DNA of 64,000 bases from Celoporthe dispersa (Eukaryota; Ascomycota; Sordariomycetes; Diaporthales; Cryphonectriaceae): contig WAID01000010.1 in NCBI GenBank assembly GCA_016584495.1, forward strand, positions 434,001 through 498,000, written 5' to 3'. Both the position numbers and the translations under genes were made by a program. This document shows positions 10,024 through 22,120 of the stretch, piece after piece (the first letter of the stretch is position 1; the number at the start of each line of letters is the position of its first letter). The notes under the pieces are model-generated. The model searched no databases. It was not told the origin of the DNA and worked only from the letters and a program-made list of their open reading frames with translations.

Positions 10024-12588
10024 TCATGCAATTGTTTTAGCAATCTCCTGCGCCGTCATGAACCGAGCAGATGCCTCCACCTGCGCAAAGGTGGCATTCC
10101 TCTGCGCCGCCGTGCCGTAGTAGTTGGGCGTCTGGATCACCCTCTTCCCTGGGGACGCAGGGATGTCGATCGTCTCGGCACGATATGCCCTGCCCAGACC
10201 ACCGGCATCCAGAGTGTCCAACGCCGGGAAGAACGGGGTCTCATTCTCCGCCCACTGGTACTGCATGCATGTGTCGAAGTGGACCTTCTCGAAGTCCTCA
10301 AAGAACGTGTCGTAGGTTGCGTCCATCGCCTGCACCAGGGAGTACAGCGTGGTGCCATTGTCCGGCACCAGCTGCGCCCATGGGTCGCGGCAGCGGTCCT
10401 GCTCGCACGACTTGGTCACCATCAGGAGCGCGTTGAGCCGGTTGATCACGCGCTGGTGCACGGTGCTGATGTTGTCGCTCCGGGCCAGGTTCGTCAGCTC
10501 ATAAGGGTCGTCGGTGATGTTGTACAGCTCCGTCTGGCCGTTGCACCAGACCGCGTACGCCCAGTTCTGCTCCTCGCCGACGATGCGGATCGTCTTGTAC
10601 GTGTTGTTGAGGAAGTTGCCGCCGAGCTCGCGGCCAGAGGGAGCCTCGATGCCCACGAGTCCCCAGTACTCGATGTTGATACTCTCTCGCGAGTTGCCCT
10701 TGCCGGCACCGGTGGCGTTATTGACCTCGGGGTTCTGCCACTGGTCGAGAAGGCTGCGTCCGTCGAAGAATGGGGGCCAGTCTTTCTCAGGCAGGCCGGC
10801 GATAGTCAGGAAGGTCGGCGCGAGGTCGAGGTGAAGACTGGGAAGAGTGGATACGACACCCTCGGGCACATTCGGCCCGCGCACCACGAAGGGAATGTTG
10901 GTGTCCTCATTGTAAAAGAGGGATTTCCCGCCTGGGACCCTATGTTGGCCGAGATGGTAGCCGTTGTCCGACGTGTAGATGACTGTGAAAATGTCAGCAC
11001 TGAGGGGAAAGACCATCTCCATTACAAAGGGGAGGAACCGAGAAAAAGAAAATAAAAACAGAACATAAAAATACGCACTGTAGGTGTTGTTGAGGACGCC
11101 CGCTTCGTCCAGCTTCGTAATGACGTCTCGATGATCTCGTCTACACCCTGCAAGGCCTGGAGACGAGATTGATAGACAAAGTCTGCAAAACCAATAGCAG
11201 AGTCGTTCATAGGCTTCAGGTACTGCACCCACCCCGACTTGCCATCTTGATACTCCGCAGAAGGGTTGAAATTAGGCGTGTGCGGTGCTGTGGCGTTCAG
11301 GAACTGGTCCATATGCCTTTGCAGAGGGATGGGCCTGAGGAAGTCACGTTGGTTAAAGACAAAGAACATGGAGCCATGGGTTTTCTGAATATCGGAGGAG
11401 TTTACCTGCTAGAAGGTCTGCCCTGCTGGTAGGCAACATGTGGTGTGAAGGGGGTAATGGTCAGAAACCAAGGGTCCGACTGGCTGGTCAGGTTGTCCAG
11501 TCGATCAAGCCTGGGAGTGAGGAAGGATCAGCAAGATGACTGGATTGGTCGCGGGGGGAACACCTGAACATACACTTTAAGGCGGTGGACATCGGTTTGA
11601 TGCCAACCAGGGTAGTAAATCGGAGTGTCACCTTGGCTAGAGTCAGAAGTCTGGTCCTACCTGTATCATCTGAGAGGGCGAGCTCACCGTTTGCGGACCA
11701 TATAGGCACATTGTAGTCGTCTATGTATGGTTCACACTGGAGTGCAGCTGTCAGTATTGAAGCTTTCCGCCAGCGGCATAACACGATGAGCTCCAACCTA
11801 CCAAAGCATCGACATGATCCCAACCCTTGGGTGTGACTTTGTAATTCGAAACACCATAGCCGTTCATGATTTTTCCAATGTCTGACAGAGGTCGTCAGTA
11901 CGTTCAGCTTCTGGGGAGGGCCTTGTATGCACACGAGACTTACATTCATTCCTGTACCCGGCCTTCTTCATCCAGTGCGGGATATAATTTCGATCTTGTT
12001 CTGAAAGAACCCATTTGTTATATGCGCCACCAGGTTTCACAACGTTGGTGATGTTGGTATTATCTGAATTCACAGTCAGCCTCAAGAACATTCTTGCGCC
12101 TGGAGGCCGTCCGCGTGCAGGGCGACGGCTCACGTATCTGCTGTCCCCGCAAGAGGGACGACCGCGCTGGACAGCAAAGAGCCTGCGTGGTGTAGTGGTT
12201 TGTGAAGTTGGTGCCCTTGGCGACTATCTCCCGCTGCAGGCTACCCTGGTAGTCTGTCGAGAACAGCCTCTTGTCTTGATCATCGGTCATGATGAAGACA
12301 ATATTATGTCTCCCGCTGTTAGGTTGTGCGGCCCCAGCCCGATGCCTGGTGAGGGAGGCCGGCGAGCAGGCCCACGGCCAGGACGACGCCAGAAGTAAGC
12401 ATTACGATTAGCGAGACGCGGATACACTTGGTTCTCGAGGCGCTGGAGGGATCCGGCGGTGGAGGCGACGTCGACTGGTCCGAATCGTCTGCCGCCACCT
12501 TCTTCGTGGCCCCGAAGAGGGATGAAAACGTGCCATATTTAAACATTTTGTACGGTCTTAGCGGTTGCGAGACAGCGGGCTCCTCCAT
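10024..12588 (-). CDS. Membrane-anchored sulfatase, eight exons, two one-base indels
   Basis: Sulfatase of the arylsulfatase type, which hydrolyses sulfate esters. Proposed exons (descending): 12588-12134, 12063-11944, 11881-11802, 11736-11688, 11631-11574, 11510-11406, 11334-11079, 10982-10024. The first exon codes for a Pro/Ser-rich cytosolic tail and a transmembrane helix (IRVSLIVMLTSGVVLAVGLLAG). Then come FIMTDDQD and the signature CCPARSSLLRGQ, whose first or second Cys would become formylglycine; the CxPxR spacing fits the second pattern poorly and the first well. Downstream are KGWDHVDAL, ITPFTPH and IYTSDNGYHLGQHR, with NxS/T glycosylation sites in the C-terminal part. An extra G on the gene strand (plus 12332-12335, CCCC) and a missing one (plus 11127) break the frame. 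Correcting both gives exactly 694 codons. Acceptor and donor signals are canonical at every junction. Confidence 0.82.
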
Positions 12589-12670
12589 GACCTAACCATC
12601 AACAATCTCGTGGGCACGAATGGTTCGCGGCTGATGTTGTCGCGAGTTGTGATCGGCTGTGGTCCCGTGG

Positions 12671-12710
<40 letters not shown>

Positions 12711-14506
12711 AATCTAGCACGCAATCATGCACATTCATGGCGATGTTGCGGTCTCCGCGATATAGTGTCGAGGAGAAGGATATATATTGACGTTTGTGTC
12801 CTGGCAGCCCCACGTTTCGATCGACCGTCCTGGTAGCATGCATAACTCAGGAGTGTGGGTTATTTATGGGGTCATGAGCGTCACTCTTCAGCTTTGCCGT
12901 TCGTCCACCCCCAGACCCTGATCCATTGGGCAGAACCCGCCCTCTCTCTCTCTCTCGCTCTCTCTGAGGGGGCCTAGGAAAGCCCACACGCGCGCTGAGG
13001 TGAGCGTGGCTGAGCTTCTGGCCTGTCATTTGAGACAAATCAGGGGGGCCGGCCTGCACTCTACTGTGCACTATGGCACGGCTTTCCGATATTAAGCTTG
13101 AGCCTCTCAGAGGGACTGGACCTGGTCGGATTCCAGGGTTTGATTTCCGCTAGCTGAATTTTCGACAAGAGGTAAACAGGGTAGCGAAAGAATATGCTAC
13201 AGGTTTATTTGCTATAGTATCGGCGAAATTTTGCCGACCAAGATCACCGACCAGATACGACTGTGGCTTTGCTAATCACAGGCTAACTAAGACAAACTTT
13301 CAGAAAATAGCCCCAAACCCCTCCCTGTGCCTCCCTCCTTTTTGCACCCATCCCTTCCCACGATTGGTGCATGACCTGGTCGGCACTGGTCGGGGTTGCA
13401 TATGCGCCAATGTTGATCTGCCGGTTTCCCGCGTCCGCCGCTTTCCTTCAATTTTGATGGAATCCTGTTCCTGTTTACTCCTCCCCGCCCGATCCCCCCC
13501 TATAGCAAGGTCGAATATGCACGGTCTAAGCTCGAGAAGGTTGCGCCAGAAAGACCACCCGGTGGTCTGGGCCTCTGTTGCTGATCATTATCAGCGGGCG
13601 TAGATGTCATGTCCGGCGGGCAGCACGCAACTCTCCGCGGTGTGTTCGCCTTTTTGCCTGGTAACAGCAGGCCTGTGGAATTGTGTGGTGATCTGCTAGG
13701 ACGTTGCGGTAGCACGCCATCCTAGCTATCACCGTGAATTGCTTCTCTCATCGGTTCCCCGCCTGGTTCGGGCGCGCCACCGCTGATCCGAGAGGAGTCA
13801 CGATGTCTTTTGTAGTATGCACTGAGTTTCCATCACTTGTCATAAGACTCACGACCAAGCAGTTGCCAGGGAAATTTTACGTCATTGATATTCTGAGCGA
13901 CGAAGACTGACTGCTCGTTGCAAAGTCTGCCCTGCCCGTGAACGACGCCCGCAGTTGTTCCGAGGCCCTCGAGCATCTCACAGACCCAAGCCTTCACCAA
14001 GGTGGTTCGAAGATGATTTATTTCTTCTTCAGAAGCGTACAACCTCGATACTCGCAACTCCGATGGTACGAACTGACAACTAGTAGGCTCACATCATCAA
14101 TCACCTGTCGCGAAGGAGGGTACCATCGTCCTAGGACCAAGTGATCCGTCACAAAAGAAAGAAGAAGAAAGAAAAAAAGAGCGGTAAGACCCGTCAAGCT
14201 TAGACGGTGCTTACCTACTGTCAGTGAGGACATCTATTCAGAACAACTATTAGCTGGAAATAACATGACACTAGAGGGCCACCTGCAACGTCCTCAAGCA
14301 GATCTTCACAACAATGAAACTTCGCGAGGCCAATATAATGATCATGAGCTTTCCCCTCAGGGGAAAATTGGATTCAAGAAGCCTGATTTCCATGTAAACC
14401 CATCTACCCAGTCTCAGACTCTGGGGAGCAGTCACTCCTTGTAATGGCTTTGCTACTGACGTACATCATGGTCTATGTACAAAATGTGGTTCTCCCCTGA
14501 GGCTAC
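12589..14506. other. Intergenic, no gene seen
   Basis: Contains the sulfatase promoter, a GT microsatellite and a CT-rich tract (about 12942-12966). Small open frames on both strands have no protein-like composition. Confidence 0.5.
12674..12709. repeat. (GT)n microsatellite
   Basis: About 18 GT units roughly 90 bp upstream of the sulfatase start. Confidence 0.95.
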
Positions 14507-15001
14507 TTATTGCTTCGTCAAAGCAAAATCAATATCGCCTGTCGATGCACCGCCGGGGCACGTAGCTGTGTAAGCCTGGCCGCCAGGGCACACAGCCTCC
14601 GCCGACTTGATGCACTGCTCCCACCTGCCCTTGGAGATGTTGATGGTGGCATTCGCGACTGTGGGGTTCAGCGTGAACTTGGCATCGCCTGATGCACCTT
14701 CTGTGGATGTTGGGTCGCCCTCGCACTTCTCGATGGTTCCGGCGATGCCGCCGCATATGGAGAGAGTGGCGACGTTCTTGTTGTGCTCGTCGATATTTCT
14801 GTAGGGCCGCTGTGTGAGCCACGGGAACTGCTGTGTGTATTCCAAAAGAGTAGAAACAAGAACGGAAACTAGGGAAATAACATACGCGTTTGCGTCAGTA
14901 CACGTAATGTCCGTGGCATCTACACGGCGCTCGAGTGCCAGTGGGCTGGAGAGAACCATAGAGGCCGCAGCCACGACCAACAAGGCTATCTTCGAAACCA
15001 T
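14507..15001 (-). CDS. Small six-cysteine secreted protein
   Basis: Exons 15001-14886 and 14798-14507 give a 135-residue protein. The intron (14885-14799) has a GTATGT donor and CTACAG acceptor and is the only canonical pair that keeps frame. The unspliced reading is also open but inserts an odd hydrophobic stretch. The signal peptide is MVSKIALLVVAAASMVLSS. A dibasic ERR at 24-26 may mark a short Kex2-cleaved pro-region. Six cysteines (34, 54, 64, 101, 109, 119) could form three disulfides. There are two N-glycosylation sequons (ANAT, INIS). I do not recognise a named family; it belongs to the broad class of conserved fungal secreted cysteine proteins, some of which are effectors. Role unknown. 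Confidence 0.7.
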   Translation of the reverse strand: MVSKIALLVVAAASMVLSSPLALERRVDATDITCTDANAYVISLVSVLVSTLLEYTQQFPWLTQRPYRNIDEHNKNVATLSICGGIAGTIEKCEGDPTSTEGASGDAKFTLNPTVANATINISKGRWEQCIKSAEAVCPGGQAYTATCPGGASTGDIDFALTKQ

Positions 15002-15206
15002 TTTTGAAGAGTGTAAGGTAGAAGTGGCTTGTTGAGAAAGTTGATAAAGGTCAAGGTTCAGGTATCCAGCCTGCACCGCACTAAAACAGTTCAACTGGGT
15101 AGAAGAAAAGAAGAACGCAAAAGAACGTGGTATGGTAATCAGGCGACGGGAGAGCAACCGGTAGATCAATTCTTGGTCGCAACTTCAGACGAGCGCGCTT
15201 CTTGTT

Positions 15207-15215
15207 CTTTATAAA
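15207..15215 (-). promoter_or_regulatory. TATA box of the six-cysteine secreted protein gene
   Basis: Reads TTTATAAAG on the gene strand, about 206 bases before the ATG at 15001. It is a good match to a fungal TATA element, suggesting a regulated promoter. Confidence 0.5.
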
Positions 15216-16018
15216 CATTTCAACATTCAAGGTTCATCAGCAGCATCCCTTAACGAACCATGCTTAAACAAACCCATGGCGAAACTCTATAGGGGTAAGT
15301 AGCCAGTGTGAGGAGTGAGGCTCTGTTGTCTCAGGTCTTTTAAGCAGTTAAGCTTGTCAGACAAGTTCAAACCTTCGTTAAGCCAAGATGGGACGAGCCG
15401 CTTGACCCCTATGGATCGCTGTGACAGCTTTGGGGGCCACAGGTCCTGTGCTCCGTGTGATTGATCGCCATGGGGGGACAAGGGGTGGGATTGGCTTGGC
15501 GATCAGGATGAGACCAGACGATCAGACAACATGTGGTGCCTTTATCTGAGAACCCCTAGCGTTCATCCACGCCTCGTCTGGGAGATATTAAGCGAGAAGA
15601 GGCACAGGAATTGGAAGCATTTCATGTGGAAAATTGAACGCTGCTGAGCCCAGGTGAATATATCAATATAGGGCTGTACCTACTACAGTCTGTACGCTTG
15701 GGCAGATAGCCTAGATAGCCAATGGAAAGGCATCTTGGCGTGGCGACGCGCAAATTTTAGCGGTCATCCTCCACTACACCGTCTGGGCAGAGCTCCGTTA
15801 TCGCGCGCGTGGGGTATCCCTCGCTCAGCGTTCACGGCCATGGCTGCGCGCCATGTATTTAAACAGGAGCCGACAGAATGCGTCTGAATCTATTTTTTCC
15901 CCCTTTGTTTCTTGGACAGCCGAGGCTTGTGGCCATGATCGTCCCAGAGCACCTTGGCTCACTACTGTAGATCTCGGTCGAGGACGACAACCAAACCTCC
16001 CTCTCCTCTGATCTAAAC
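15216..16018. other. Divergent intergenic promoter region
   Basis: Lies between a minus-strand secreted-protein gene and a plus-strand amidohydrolase gene. No coding evidence. The sequence TATTTAAA near 15856-15863 lies about 155 bases before the amidohydrolase ATG and may serve as its TATA element. Confidence 0.45.
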
Positions 16019-17683
16019 ATGATCGTCATGTCGGGCGCTGAAACACTTCTTGTCAACGGGAAGATCTTCCAGGCGGCCGGCCCTGCCGGCAAGGACCAGC
16101 AGGCCTCTTTTGCCTCGAGCCTCCTCATCGGCGCGGACGGGACTATCAGACACATCGACACCTCGTCGGACCCTAAAGAAGAAGATGAGGTGATCCGCTC
16201 GGCTCGGGCCAGTGGCGCTACGGTGCACGATCTCCAGGGCCGGACGGTCCTCCCTGGCTTTATCGACGGGCACCTGCACCTGCTGCTGCTCGGCCTCTCG
16301 CTCAAGAAGGTCGACCTCGGGCCGTGCAAGAACCTGGAGGACATCCGACGCACGATCAAGGCGTACGCAGTCTCGCACCCGGAGCTGCCGCGCATCATGT
16401 GTAAGTCCTGGATGCACACGCAGACCCCCGGCGGCGTCGACCACGGCATGCTCGACGACCTGGACCCGCGGCCCATCTTCGTCGACACTAAGGACCTGCA
16501 CAGCACGTGGGCCAACCAGGCGGGCATCGAGGAGCTCGACAGGGGCCTCGGAATCGGCTCCATGCCCGATCCTCCCGGCGGGACCATCCACAGGGACGCC
16601 GAGGGGAAGCCTACCGGGCTGTTCGAGGAGGCTGTTGTCTTCACGTTGATTTGGCCGTGGATCTCGCGCATCTCGACGCTCGAGGAGAGGGCCAGCGCCA
16701 TCCAGCACGCCGTCGAGACGTTCAGCGCGGAGGGATACGTGGGTCAGGTCGACATGGCAATGAATGACGAAAGCTGGCAGAGCCTGCTCCACCTGAGGGT
16801 CAAGCGGCCCGACCTGCCCATGCGTATCGCGGCGTATTGGCTCTTGCGCCCCTCGGACGAGGCCGACGTTGCAGGGCAGGTGGACTACGCCATCGAGATG
16901 GCGCGCAAGTACAGCGCCGACACGAGCCCAGACCTGAAGGTCGTGGGCGTCAAGATTGTCTCTGATGGTATTGTTGATTCCTGTTCTGCCGCATTGTCTA
17001 TGCCTTATACGCACTCGGGCACATCGACGGACCCCGTGTGGACAAAGGAGATGCTGCTGCCGGCGGTCGAGAGGGCCAGCAGGGCAGGGCTGCAGGTGGC
17101 GATCCACGCGATCGGCGACCTGGCGATCCGCAACGCGGTGGATGTGATCGAGGCCAAGGTGAAACCCGAGCTGCGGCCACGCATCGAGCACCTGGAGCTC
17201 ACGTCGGCCGAGGACGCGGCGCGCCTGGGCAGGCTGGGCATCACGGCGTCGGTCCAGCCAGTGCACGCCGATCCCGCCATCCTGCGCGCCTGGCCACGGC
17301 TCATCGGCCCGCACAGGTGCGAGAGGGCCTTTGCCTACCGCGAGATGGCGGACGGCGGGGCGATGATGTCCTTGGGAAGTGATGCTCCCACGGCGCCTCA
17401 CAGCATGCCGGCCAACTGCTACGTGGCGACCAGCAGGCGGAGCGCGAGGGAGCCCGAGCTCGAGACGGTCGTGAACCCGCACTTTGCGCTGGGTCTGTGC
17501 GAGAGCATCGTCGCGGGAACACACGGCAGTGCGTATAGCTGCTTCATGGAGGGGACGACGGGCGCAATCCAGAAGGGGCTCAAGGCGGACCTGGCCGTGT
17601 TGGAGATGACGTGGGAAAAGGAGCGGCTGCTGGAGGCACAGGTCGTAGAGACGTGGTTCGGAGGAAGGAAGGTATTTGGGTGA
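16019..17683 (+). CDS. Amidohydrolase family 3 protein (YtcJ-like)
   Basis: Single-exon protein of 554 residues. The N-terminal strand (TLLVNGKIF) and VLPGFIDGHLHL (78-88) carry the HxH metal motif of the amidohydrolase superfamily. Further ligands are expected in QVAIHAIGDLAI, RIEHLEL and the late SLGSDAP segment, all present in order. The C-terminal KADLAVLE and VVETWFGGRKV complete the composite beta domain seen in YtcJ/NfdA-type N-substituted formamide deformylases. These are cytosolic metal hydrolases acting on small amides or cyclic imides; the substrate here is unknown. Two ATGs are possible (16019 and 16028); the first is listed. A long open frame also exists on the opposite strand, but it has no domain logic and reflects the high third-position GC. 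Confidence 0.85.
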   Translation: MIVMSGAETLLVNGKIFQAAGPAGKDQQASFASSLLIGADGTIRHIDTSSDPKEEDEVIRSARASGATVHDLQGRTVLPGFIDGHLHLLLLGLSLKKVDLGPCKNLEDIRRTIKAYAVSHPELPRIMCKSWMHTQTPGGVDHGMLDDLDPRPIFVDTKDLHSTWANQAGIEELDRGLGIGSMPDPPGGTIHRDAEGKPTGLFEEAVVFTLIWPWISRISTLEERASAIQHAVETFSAEGYVGQVDMAMNDESWQSLLHLRVKRPDLPMRIAAYWLLRPSDEADVAGQVDYAIEMARKYSADTSPDLKVVGVKIVSDGIVDSCSAALSMPYTHSGTSTDPVWTKEMLLPAVERASRAGLQVAIHAIGDLAIRNAVDVIEAKVKPELRPRIEHLELTSAEDAARLGRLGITASVQPVHADPAILRAWPRLIGPHRCERAFAYREMADGGAMMSLGSDAPTAPHSMPANCYVATSRRSAREPELETVVNPHFALGLCESIVAGTHGSAYSCFMEGTTGAIQKGLKADLAVLEMTWEKERLLEAQVVETWFGGRKVFG

Positions 17684-19074
17684 ATGTGGCGGGAAGGAGC
17701 AGATGATGGGCGAGCTTGCGACCTGGGGCTGCTAGAGGATTTAGACTCAAGCCTCGACAGGTGCCTCATTTACAATATTACTATCTCCGACAGTGTTGGC
17801 AGGGTGACTCTTCATAACTCTCTTGATGATGACTCTTCTCTGCGGCAGGATTCAGCGCTCATCTGTACTCAGAAATAAGAAACGCTTTGTTTTCTCTTTC
17901 TATATGCTTATTCATGCCTTCTCTGTGGCTCTCCTCTTGTTATGTCTGTTCGCTGCAACGCTCTACTTGGAGACACTAATACGTACGACTGGGCTTGGAC
18001 GAGTGAGTGAAAAGATAGTGGGCCTTCTCGAGAGGATATGGATGATTTACAGTGGTGGATAGTAGGTATGTAATCAGCAGTCAGATGCCGGCCCATGCCG
18101 ACAATTTGTTGCCGGTCATACTTGAGGTCTGGTGCAGTAGTCTGGTGAGGCTGTGTAGAAGCTCGAGGAGGCCTGCGCGGTTACCTCCTTTGGCAATCTG
18201 GAGACCAAGGATAGCGGTGTTAAACTCTCGCGGGAGAGTCGCAGACGAATTAGTGCAGGGGGGGGGCACTGTCAGTGCTTGTGTCGTATTTTGCCCCAGA
18301 TTCCCCGGATCAAAATACAAGTTACAACCCCCACTGCGTCTTCTCTTCTTGTACCATGGTAGAATGCAGTAGTGTGTAGCACATGCTAAATTTTGCGTAC
18401 TGTACGTCCGTACTTGTAGTATGTGATACGTTTCACCGTATTCAATACCTAGCTTGAGTAATTATTACCTCAAGTGACCGGGGCACGCCCAGACACTAAT
18501 CCACATAGTGAGATCTTGAAGCTGCCTACCTAAGCACACAGCCCACTATACATAGTAAGTACCCATGCGCCTGGGGATCTATATCTACTAGCAGTCTTCT
18601 CCCTAGACTCGTGATTTAGTAAAGCATAATATCAGCAATGTAGATGCCTTGATCTCTTGTTGTACATACATACAATGGGCTGTCCTGTAAACCTGGCTAC
18701 ACAGATTATATCTCGTCTGCCAGAGGTGAGATGCGTGGATGATGGTGGGCTGTGACGTCATTGTCAGGGAGTACAGCATAGTACAGCAGGGGAGACACCT
18801 GTGTGGTACAACACCTGATGGTGGGGCAGCATTGTACAGCAGCAGCACATGTCAGGGCACCGCAGCAGCAAAGCAGCTGGGCGTTAGTCGCTCAACGAGT
18901 CAGGCGCCAGCATCTGCGCCCACGGTGAACCAGGCGGCTGTCCATAAGCGAACCAGGCCGTCCCAGAGGCAGAGCTTGGCTGCATGGCAGCATGAAGTAG
19001 CACACTACTATATATGGCAGGTATAAAGTTCGGTCTTAATTAATAATCAGGAAGTGTCGTGCGTGTGAACCATA

Positions 19075-19101
19075 GTGTGTGTGTGTGTGTGTGTGTGTGT
19101 G
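19075..19101. repeat. (GT)n microsatellite
   Basis: About 13 GT units in the gene-poor region. Confidence 0.95.
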
Positions 19102-19249
19102 TCAAGGTCGTCGTCGTGCCGTCGCGCTGGTGTGCGCATAAGTAAATACTGAGACAAAATAAATACGTACCGTATTTCAAAAATCCAAGGCACCGTTTAG
19201 TGCGTGCGTGGCTTATTTAAGGCCTAAATGTTGCAGGTGCCAAGGCCTC

Positions 19250-19265
19250 CCCCCCCCCCCCCCCC
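19250..19265. repeat. Poly-C tract
   Basis: A run of about 16 C. Length is likely variable and error-prone. Confidence 0.9.
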
Positions 19266-22120
19266 AAGCCACCCAACTCCAAAACTCAGACCCGAGTGGC
19301 CCCAAATGGTCCCAGCCCAATTTGACCATGAGGAGATCGGATGGGCAGGCCGCACGAGGGAAAGAGTAGGAAAAAATTAATAAATAAAAAAAAAGAAAAT
19401 ACGCAGGCGTGGTTTAGTGCTCGAGACTGGGGTTGAGACATAAATATAGCATCCTCTCGTCCTTTGAAGCTCATATCACGCCAAAACCCCAAAAGTCCAG
19501 TGATTTCGCGGACGAGCGACTACAACCAATTAATTTTCCTCCCTCCCCCTTCCCTCCCACGTGCCTCTCCCCTATCAACTATGTGCACGTCATTTCGCAG
19601 GGCCAGGATGGGAGACCCCCGTTCCCCATGACGCGGGTCCCTACGTCATTTCAGGTAAGACCCACGCCGGACTCGCCATGCAGATGCCTGTCGATTGGGC
19701 TTCATTGACCAACCCTGCAGGGCATCCATCGCCTGCAGAGCAGACCCCACCTGGTCTGCCGCAGCAGCATGCGAACTTCCCAGCCTGGACTACGCCGTGT
19801 ATCCTTCTTTTTTTTTTTCTTCTTTTTCTTTCTCTCTCTTTTTTGTGTGATTTTTCTCGTGATTTTTTTTTTTTTTTACCTGTTGTCTGCCCCTCATTTC
19901 TTCTCTTGATTTATTTGTCCCTTTGTCCCTTACCCTCGAGCTTGTCACGAGGGCTGGCGTCAAGTGAACCGCACGTGGACGCTACAGTATAAGGCACGAC
20001 CCCCCCTTCCAGTCTAATTTAGGGGCACCTGCCTTCGCGTTTGCCGCCTGTAAATCTGACAAGCACCGAAGATGCTCATACTATAGTGATACTAAATAAG
20101 ATAACAGGTACAAGCACTAATACTGATATTACAGTATAACAGAAGCACGGAGTGATTCCAGGTAGACCACGTAGTTGAGCAGGCTCAGCCTGGCAGTTTC
20201 CAAGGTGGGAAACAGCAGCTGCCTTGGCCCGAGGATTGCCTTGACTTGCCCCTGCCTGCCTCACAAATGACCTTTACCAAACTAACCCCCCTCCCCCTCT
20301 TTACCACCCCCCCGAAGGCGGGTCACGCCCGACTCCGCCGTCCATGACCCCTCCATCCTAAGCCCGTCCCTTTCCATTTTCGATCCCAACAGCTTCTCCT
20401 TTGTCACCACAACCCGTACGTGTGTGTTGCATCGCATCGATCATCGCATGCCACATAACCACCTTCATATCTCACCCAGTACCTGCTCCCACCAGACACC
20501 AAGAGGGGTCACACGTTCGTCACGAGGCAAGGACAGCGGAATAAGACGCGTGGGATTGCAGATATTCAACACGCACGCACACACATACACGCACCCACCA
20601 TCGCCGTTTGAAATCCATGATCGACAGGTGCCAACCAGGCTACTCGGTTCATCAACAAGATAGCCGCGCTCATCGGTTCACTAGTGTTCATTCCGGCGTG
20701 TCCTCCGTCGGGCCCTGACGTCTTTCTTCCTGCACGTCTGTCGCGACGGGCACATTAGGCGACCCTTGGAGCTTTGCGCAGGATCTACGGAAATTGTGCT
20801 CATCGACAGACAGAAAGGCTCCTCCTGTACATCACCTCCCTCCGTGGCGGTCGCGTTACGCCATACCGCACACCACCCCCATCGCAACAGCCAGCGGCCC
20901 GAAGCAGAAAAAAAAATTAAAAATAAAGGGGGGGCTGCACCTAGATCTCTGCTTGCCCGCTCCCCGCAGACCTCGACCACATCGCTGGCTAATTGACAAG
21001 CGGGAATCTGAGACCGGCCCTGATTGCTATCAGTCCTTCCGTCCTATGTTTGTCAGCGACTGTCTCTCATTCGATCGGATCCATCATCATCATCAGAGGG
21101 ACCTATGATGAAATAGGGTGGCCTCCATTTTTGACCTACGCAAATCCCACGCCCATCACCTTGCAGACGCGCGCGCGGGAGGCCTGTGCCAGTTTGTGTC
21201 CTCGCTTTTTCGACCCCTGAGCCGCATTTCATACGCCCCCCCCCCTCCCCTGGACCACGACCGCGGAAAGACTTCGTCATAGCTGGACCGCCACCAGCAG
21301 GCCCCCCGGACCAAGGCCAGCCTTTAACCTCATCTCACCTTGGACTGCTTGCACCTTGCGCCTTGCAGACGCTGCTCTTTCAGCCTGTCGGCCCTGCTCG
21401 TTGCCCTGGAACTGACTGCCAGCCGTCTGACGTATCTACCGTCGACCAATCTCCCTCATTACGCAGGCCGACCGACACAGAGACGACCCATTCCCTCACC
21501 CATCATCACCACCCTCATCCCCGACAGCTTTTACCTCACCCCTCCCACACCGGGCCTCAACTACTCATCGACTGTCTTGGTTTTCCGCCTCACAAACTTA
21601 TACTTCACCACTTCCGCGTCGCCTATCACAACAAGACCAGATCAGTCTTCCTCGCATATCTCAGGCCAGGCCAAGATTCAAACACCTCCCATCTCCATCC
21701 ACGTCATACACCCTCTACTACATCTCTCTTGAGAGAACCGAGTCAAGTCTTTTCCATCGCAACCTTACAAGCAACAAGCAGAGGAAGAAAAGAAGGGGAA
21801 AAAAAGAAAGCAGCCAGCGTCATTGACACGAGAACGTGCTTTCGTAGAAGCCGGCGAGCTGAGAAGGACTGAAGGGGGAAAAAAGAACACTCCCTTTCCT
21901 CCCTTCCACCTGCTGCTGTGACCTCTCACACCATCACAGAAGTAAAGAAGAAAAAAATCCCCATCGCGAATCGTCATATTTCCCGCCGTGTCCGCCTCTA
22001 GAGCTGTCTGGGCTCAGCATTCCTCAGCGCTCTCTCTTGCTCTGGATCTGGGAAGGCGTTCCCCATTGTTGACCAGTTGAAACACCACCATCAGACCTCA
22101 AGGTTACATCATCGCCTACA

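Larger units (their letters stand above)
17684..22120. other. 4.4-kb gene-poor region
   Basis: No coding region is convincing here. The first part (17.7-18.6 kb) is ordinary mixed sequence. From about 19.2 kb on, the plus strand becomes strongly pyrimidine-rich, with poly-C, poly-T and CCACC-rich stretches up to the kinase start. The last kilobase is probably the promoter and long 5' leader of that kinase. The open frame across 21186-21872 is rich in Pro, His and Ser and looks like translated leader, not a protein. Confidence 0.5.

Noticed and set aside
10006..11055. 349-codon open frame antisense to the sulfatase
   Set aside because: Composition is Arg/Val/Leu-rich mirror text; the minus-strand exons carry clear sulfatase motifs.
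16013..17524. 503-codon open frame antisense to the amidohydrolase gene
   Set aside because: It mirrors the real gene, has no domain order, and results from GC-rich codon third positions.
21186..21872. 228-codon plus-strand frame before the kinase
   Set aside because: Pro/His/Ser-rich leader-like text, no known motif, ATG context poor; likely part of the 5' leader.
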